From a virus, in the IMG/VR virus record IMGVR_UViG_3300020125_000101, positions 1 through 31,220 of that record: a DNA stretch of 31,220 nucleotides, one strand, 5' to 3'. This document shows positions 29,264 to 31,220 of the stretch, in pieces. Position 1 is the first letter of the stretch. Every line of letters begins with the position of its first letter. The notes beneath the pieces are model-generated. The model was not told the origin of the DNA and did not search any database. It was given only the letters and a program-made list of their open reading frames with translations. A program made the position numbers and the translations under genes.

Positions 29264-31220
29264 ATGCCCCCACCAATCCCATCTCCATCAGCTATCTGCA
29301 CAGTCAATGGTTTTGTCATCTCTGATGTCAATACCTCAGGCATTGATGTGGCCCCTGGAAGCACTATCACTATTGCTTTGGCTTCCAGCGCTGGCGTCAA
29401 TAGATGGTTTATTGAAGCATCACAGTCAGATGATATCACTCAAATCAATGGTAATTTAGTTGCCGTTAATAACAGCAAAATCCAAACTGGATTTGTGGCA
29501 ACCTTCGTAGTCCCACCAATGGTGGATGCTGTTCCACTCAATCCACATGGGCCACATCTATCTCGTGGAAACTCTCTACAATTCACCTCTACCGTTAATG
29601 GTGGCGAACCCAATGAACACCTTATCACATTTGGTGTTTTCGTTCGCAACACCTTTAACAACAGACTATTCTTCGGTAGTGAGTCTTTTGAAAGCAATGC
29701 CACGGTAGGCAATGCGGCTGATCTAAATGCTATGCTGACTTCTTTGCCATACATTATGGGTGGAGACCTATGTGGTTTGACACCAGATGGCTACATCAAA
29801 AGCATTAGTGGATGTCCGCTTGGCACTCCGGTAAATGTTTATACTTCCGAATTTTTTAGCTTAGACCCACTTAAGATTACGGCGGGTGGTAGTGCTGGTG
29901 CAGCCCTTGATTTACATACTGGCAGCCATTTCTTATTGAGCCCAAATGAACTCGATTGGACTCCGATAAATTCAAATACTCTGACTATAAATGCAGCAAG
30001 TCAGGCCCTTCAATTACCAACTGGCACTAATCTAATTATCAATTCAGGTTCTGGTAGCACTGCCAATGCTCCCGGTGGTGGTGTCAGCATTAATACTGGT
30101 GGTGGATTTGGGGCTGGTAACGGCGGAGACTTTAATGTAACTACTGGTAGTGGTGGATTTTCTGGTGCTTTCGGCAGCATGAATTTCAGTCTGCACAACA
30201 ACAGCTTCTTAAACGCTTCTGTAGCTGGCGGCATCGTTCTATCTTCATATCCACTCACATTTAATGGCACCACATTTACCATTAATGGAACTGGTTTAGG
30301 CGTTAATGCTACGGCAGAATTCTTCTCCACAACAAAATTCTATAATCCGGTTACTTTTGAGCCGAGTGCAAGTATTGGGTGGGCTGGAGGTATGCAGCCG
30401 ACATTTAACCAGGCCACTGTCTCAATGCCGGCGGATGCTAATTACACCCTTTCATCAACACAATATAATTTTCTTGAGTTAGTTATTACGAGCGCTGTGC
30501 CCTTGACAAATACTCGTGATTTGATTTTCCCATTGGGCGGTTTATACACCATTCACAATGCCACATCTGGTAGCCAAGCTATCAGAATTAGGGGAACTAC
30601 GGGAGCCGCATTTACCATCAACACAGGCTTTACTGCTGTTGTTTGGAGCGACGGTGTCAATTTCTATGGAACAGGTGGCAACTCTGGTGTCAATTGGGCT
30701 AATGACTTAGCCGGATCGACCGATTTTAGTCAGACCGTTGTTGCTTTGAGTGGTGTTGGAGTAAGCGGCGGCATAGATGTTTTCAGCGATCTAACCTGGC
30801 AGAATGTTGCAGCCAGCCCAGTCATTAAACAAGGTGGCACTGGCTCCAGCTCTGGTCATACTTTTACTATTCATGCTCAAGATGTAAATAGCAGCTCATC
30901 TTTCGTAGGCGGTTATCTCAATCTATCTTCTGGTCACTCACAACTCGGACCAGATGGTTATGTCAATCTTCAAACGGGCGGAATTGATAGGCTTGTTGTA
31001 TCTCCAAGCTACATTACTATTCCAGCATTTTCTACTGCCGGTGTTGTTCATAATGATTCTTCTGGCAATCTATATAGTGGATTGATTATAGTTGGTTCTG
31101 ACATTACGCCAGGATCAAATGGTGATGTTCTCAAAACCGTTGGTGGTGTGGCTACTTGGTCAAGCGGCGGCAGCGTCACTTGGGCTGCTGATTTGACTGG
31201 CTCTACAGATACTAATCAAT
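29264..31220 (+). CDS. Large modular tail fibre protein (C-terminus cut by window edge)
   Basis: The frame from ATG 29264 (AAGGT ribosome site) is open to the window end, so at least 652 residues. The first 200 residues are Ig- or jelly-roll-like and beta-rich. A Gly/Asn/Thr-rich region (about 260-310) follows. From residue 476 a module begins with 'V-N-W-A-N-D-L-A-G-S-T-D-F-S-Q', and a second copy of this start, 'V-T-W-A-A-D-L-T-G-S-T-D-T-N-Q', appears at residue 638, so modules are about 162 residues long. Each seems to end in 'D-I-T-P-G-S-N-G-D-V-L-K-T-V-G-G-V-A-T-W'. This is a repeat-built fibre that should reach beyond the window. Confidence 0.8.
   Translation, partial: MPPPIPSPSAICTVNGFVISDVNTSGIDVAPGSTITIALASSAGVNRWFIEASQSDDITQINGNLVAVNNSKIQTGFVATFVVPPMVDAVPLNPHGPHLSRGNSLQFTSTVNGGEPNEHLITFGVFVRNTFNNRLFFGSESFESNATVGNAADLNAMLTSLPYIMGGDLCGLTPDGYIKSISGCPLGTPVNVYTSEFFSLDPLKITAGGSAGAALDLHTGSHFLLSPNELDWTPINSNTLTINAASQALQLPTGTNLIINSGSGSTANAPGGGVSINTGGGFGAGNGGDFNVTTGSGGFSGAFGSMNFSLHNNSFLNASVAGGIVLSSYPLTFNGTTFTINGTGLGVNATAEFFSTTKFYNPVTFEPSASIGWAGGMQPTFNQATVSMPADANYTLSSTQYNFLELVITSAVPLTNTRDLIFPLGGLYTIHNATSGSQAIRIRGTTGAAFTINTGFTAVVWSDGVNFYGTGGNSGVNWANDLAGSTDFSQTVVALSGVGVSGGIDVFSDLTWQNVAASPVIKQGGTGSSSGHTFTIHAQDVNSSSSFVGGYLNLSSGHSQLGPDGYVNLQTGGIDRLVVSPSYITIPAFSTAGVVHNDSSGNLYSGLIIVGSDITPGSNGDVLKTVGGVATWSSGGSVTWAADLTGSTDTNQ

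Noticed and set aside
1-31220. tRNA genes, integrase, lysis genes or an attachment site
   Set aside because: No cloverleaf, recombinase motif, holin/endolysin pattern or attachment-type direct repeat was found by reading the sequence.

Overview
The window is a piece of a tailed double-stranded DNA phage genome. A head and packaging module (small and large terminase, portal, scaffold, major capsid protein) is followed by head-tail connectors and then a contractile-tail module in the order used by Mu/P2-type myoviruses: sheath, tube, tail assembly chaperone, tape measure, gp43-like protein, gp44/gpD-like hub, gp45-like spike, gp25/gp46-like wedge, gpJ-like baseplate protein and fibres. The host cannot be read from the sequence. 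No integrase, lysis gene, tRNA or CRISPR array was seen, so lifestyle is undecided.

Layout. Positions 1-2757 hold a leftward cluster of small genes: a partial HNH endonuclease, two ribbon-helix-helix-like proteins, a coiled-coil protein and three proteins I do not recognise. Positions 2758-3104 carry no convincing gene but contain symmetric GAAAGTGC repeats, nested palindromes and hairpins. A leftward gene at 3105-3584 encodes a protein with a sigma-70 region 4-like helix-turn-helix. A short divergent promoter region (3585-3682) separates it from the rightward genes, which run without reversal to the window end. The first rightward genes (3683-5161) are small and include a protein with two helix-turn-helix-like segments. 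Packaging and head genes follow (5198-11756), then an HNH endonuclease inserted just after the capsid gene (11789-12208), connectors (12205-14612), tail (14646-20020), baseplate (20017-28053) and two fibre genes (28066 to the window end, the second cut off).

How the genes work together. The terminases package DNA through the portal into a capsid built on the scaffold. Connector proteins join head and tail. The chaperone and tape measure set tail assembly and length, sheath and tube form the contractile tail, and the hub, spike, wedge and J-like proteins form the baseplate that carries the fibres. Most rightward genes are packed tightly with ATGA or TAATG overlaps, which indicates translational coupling.

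The most interesting observations are: a -1 frameshift site in a nine-T run in the tail assembly chaperone, with a 76-codon open extension ending just before the tape measure gene; a terminator and competing hairpin upstream of that chaperone; a ParB-like domain fused to the portal; an IPT/TIG domain on a neck/tail protein; a symmetric repeat cluster next to the sigma-like gene; and a modular fibre with a repeat period of about 162 residues. Names for connector and baseplate proteins rest partly on gene order, as stated in each entry.
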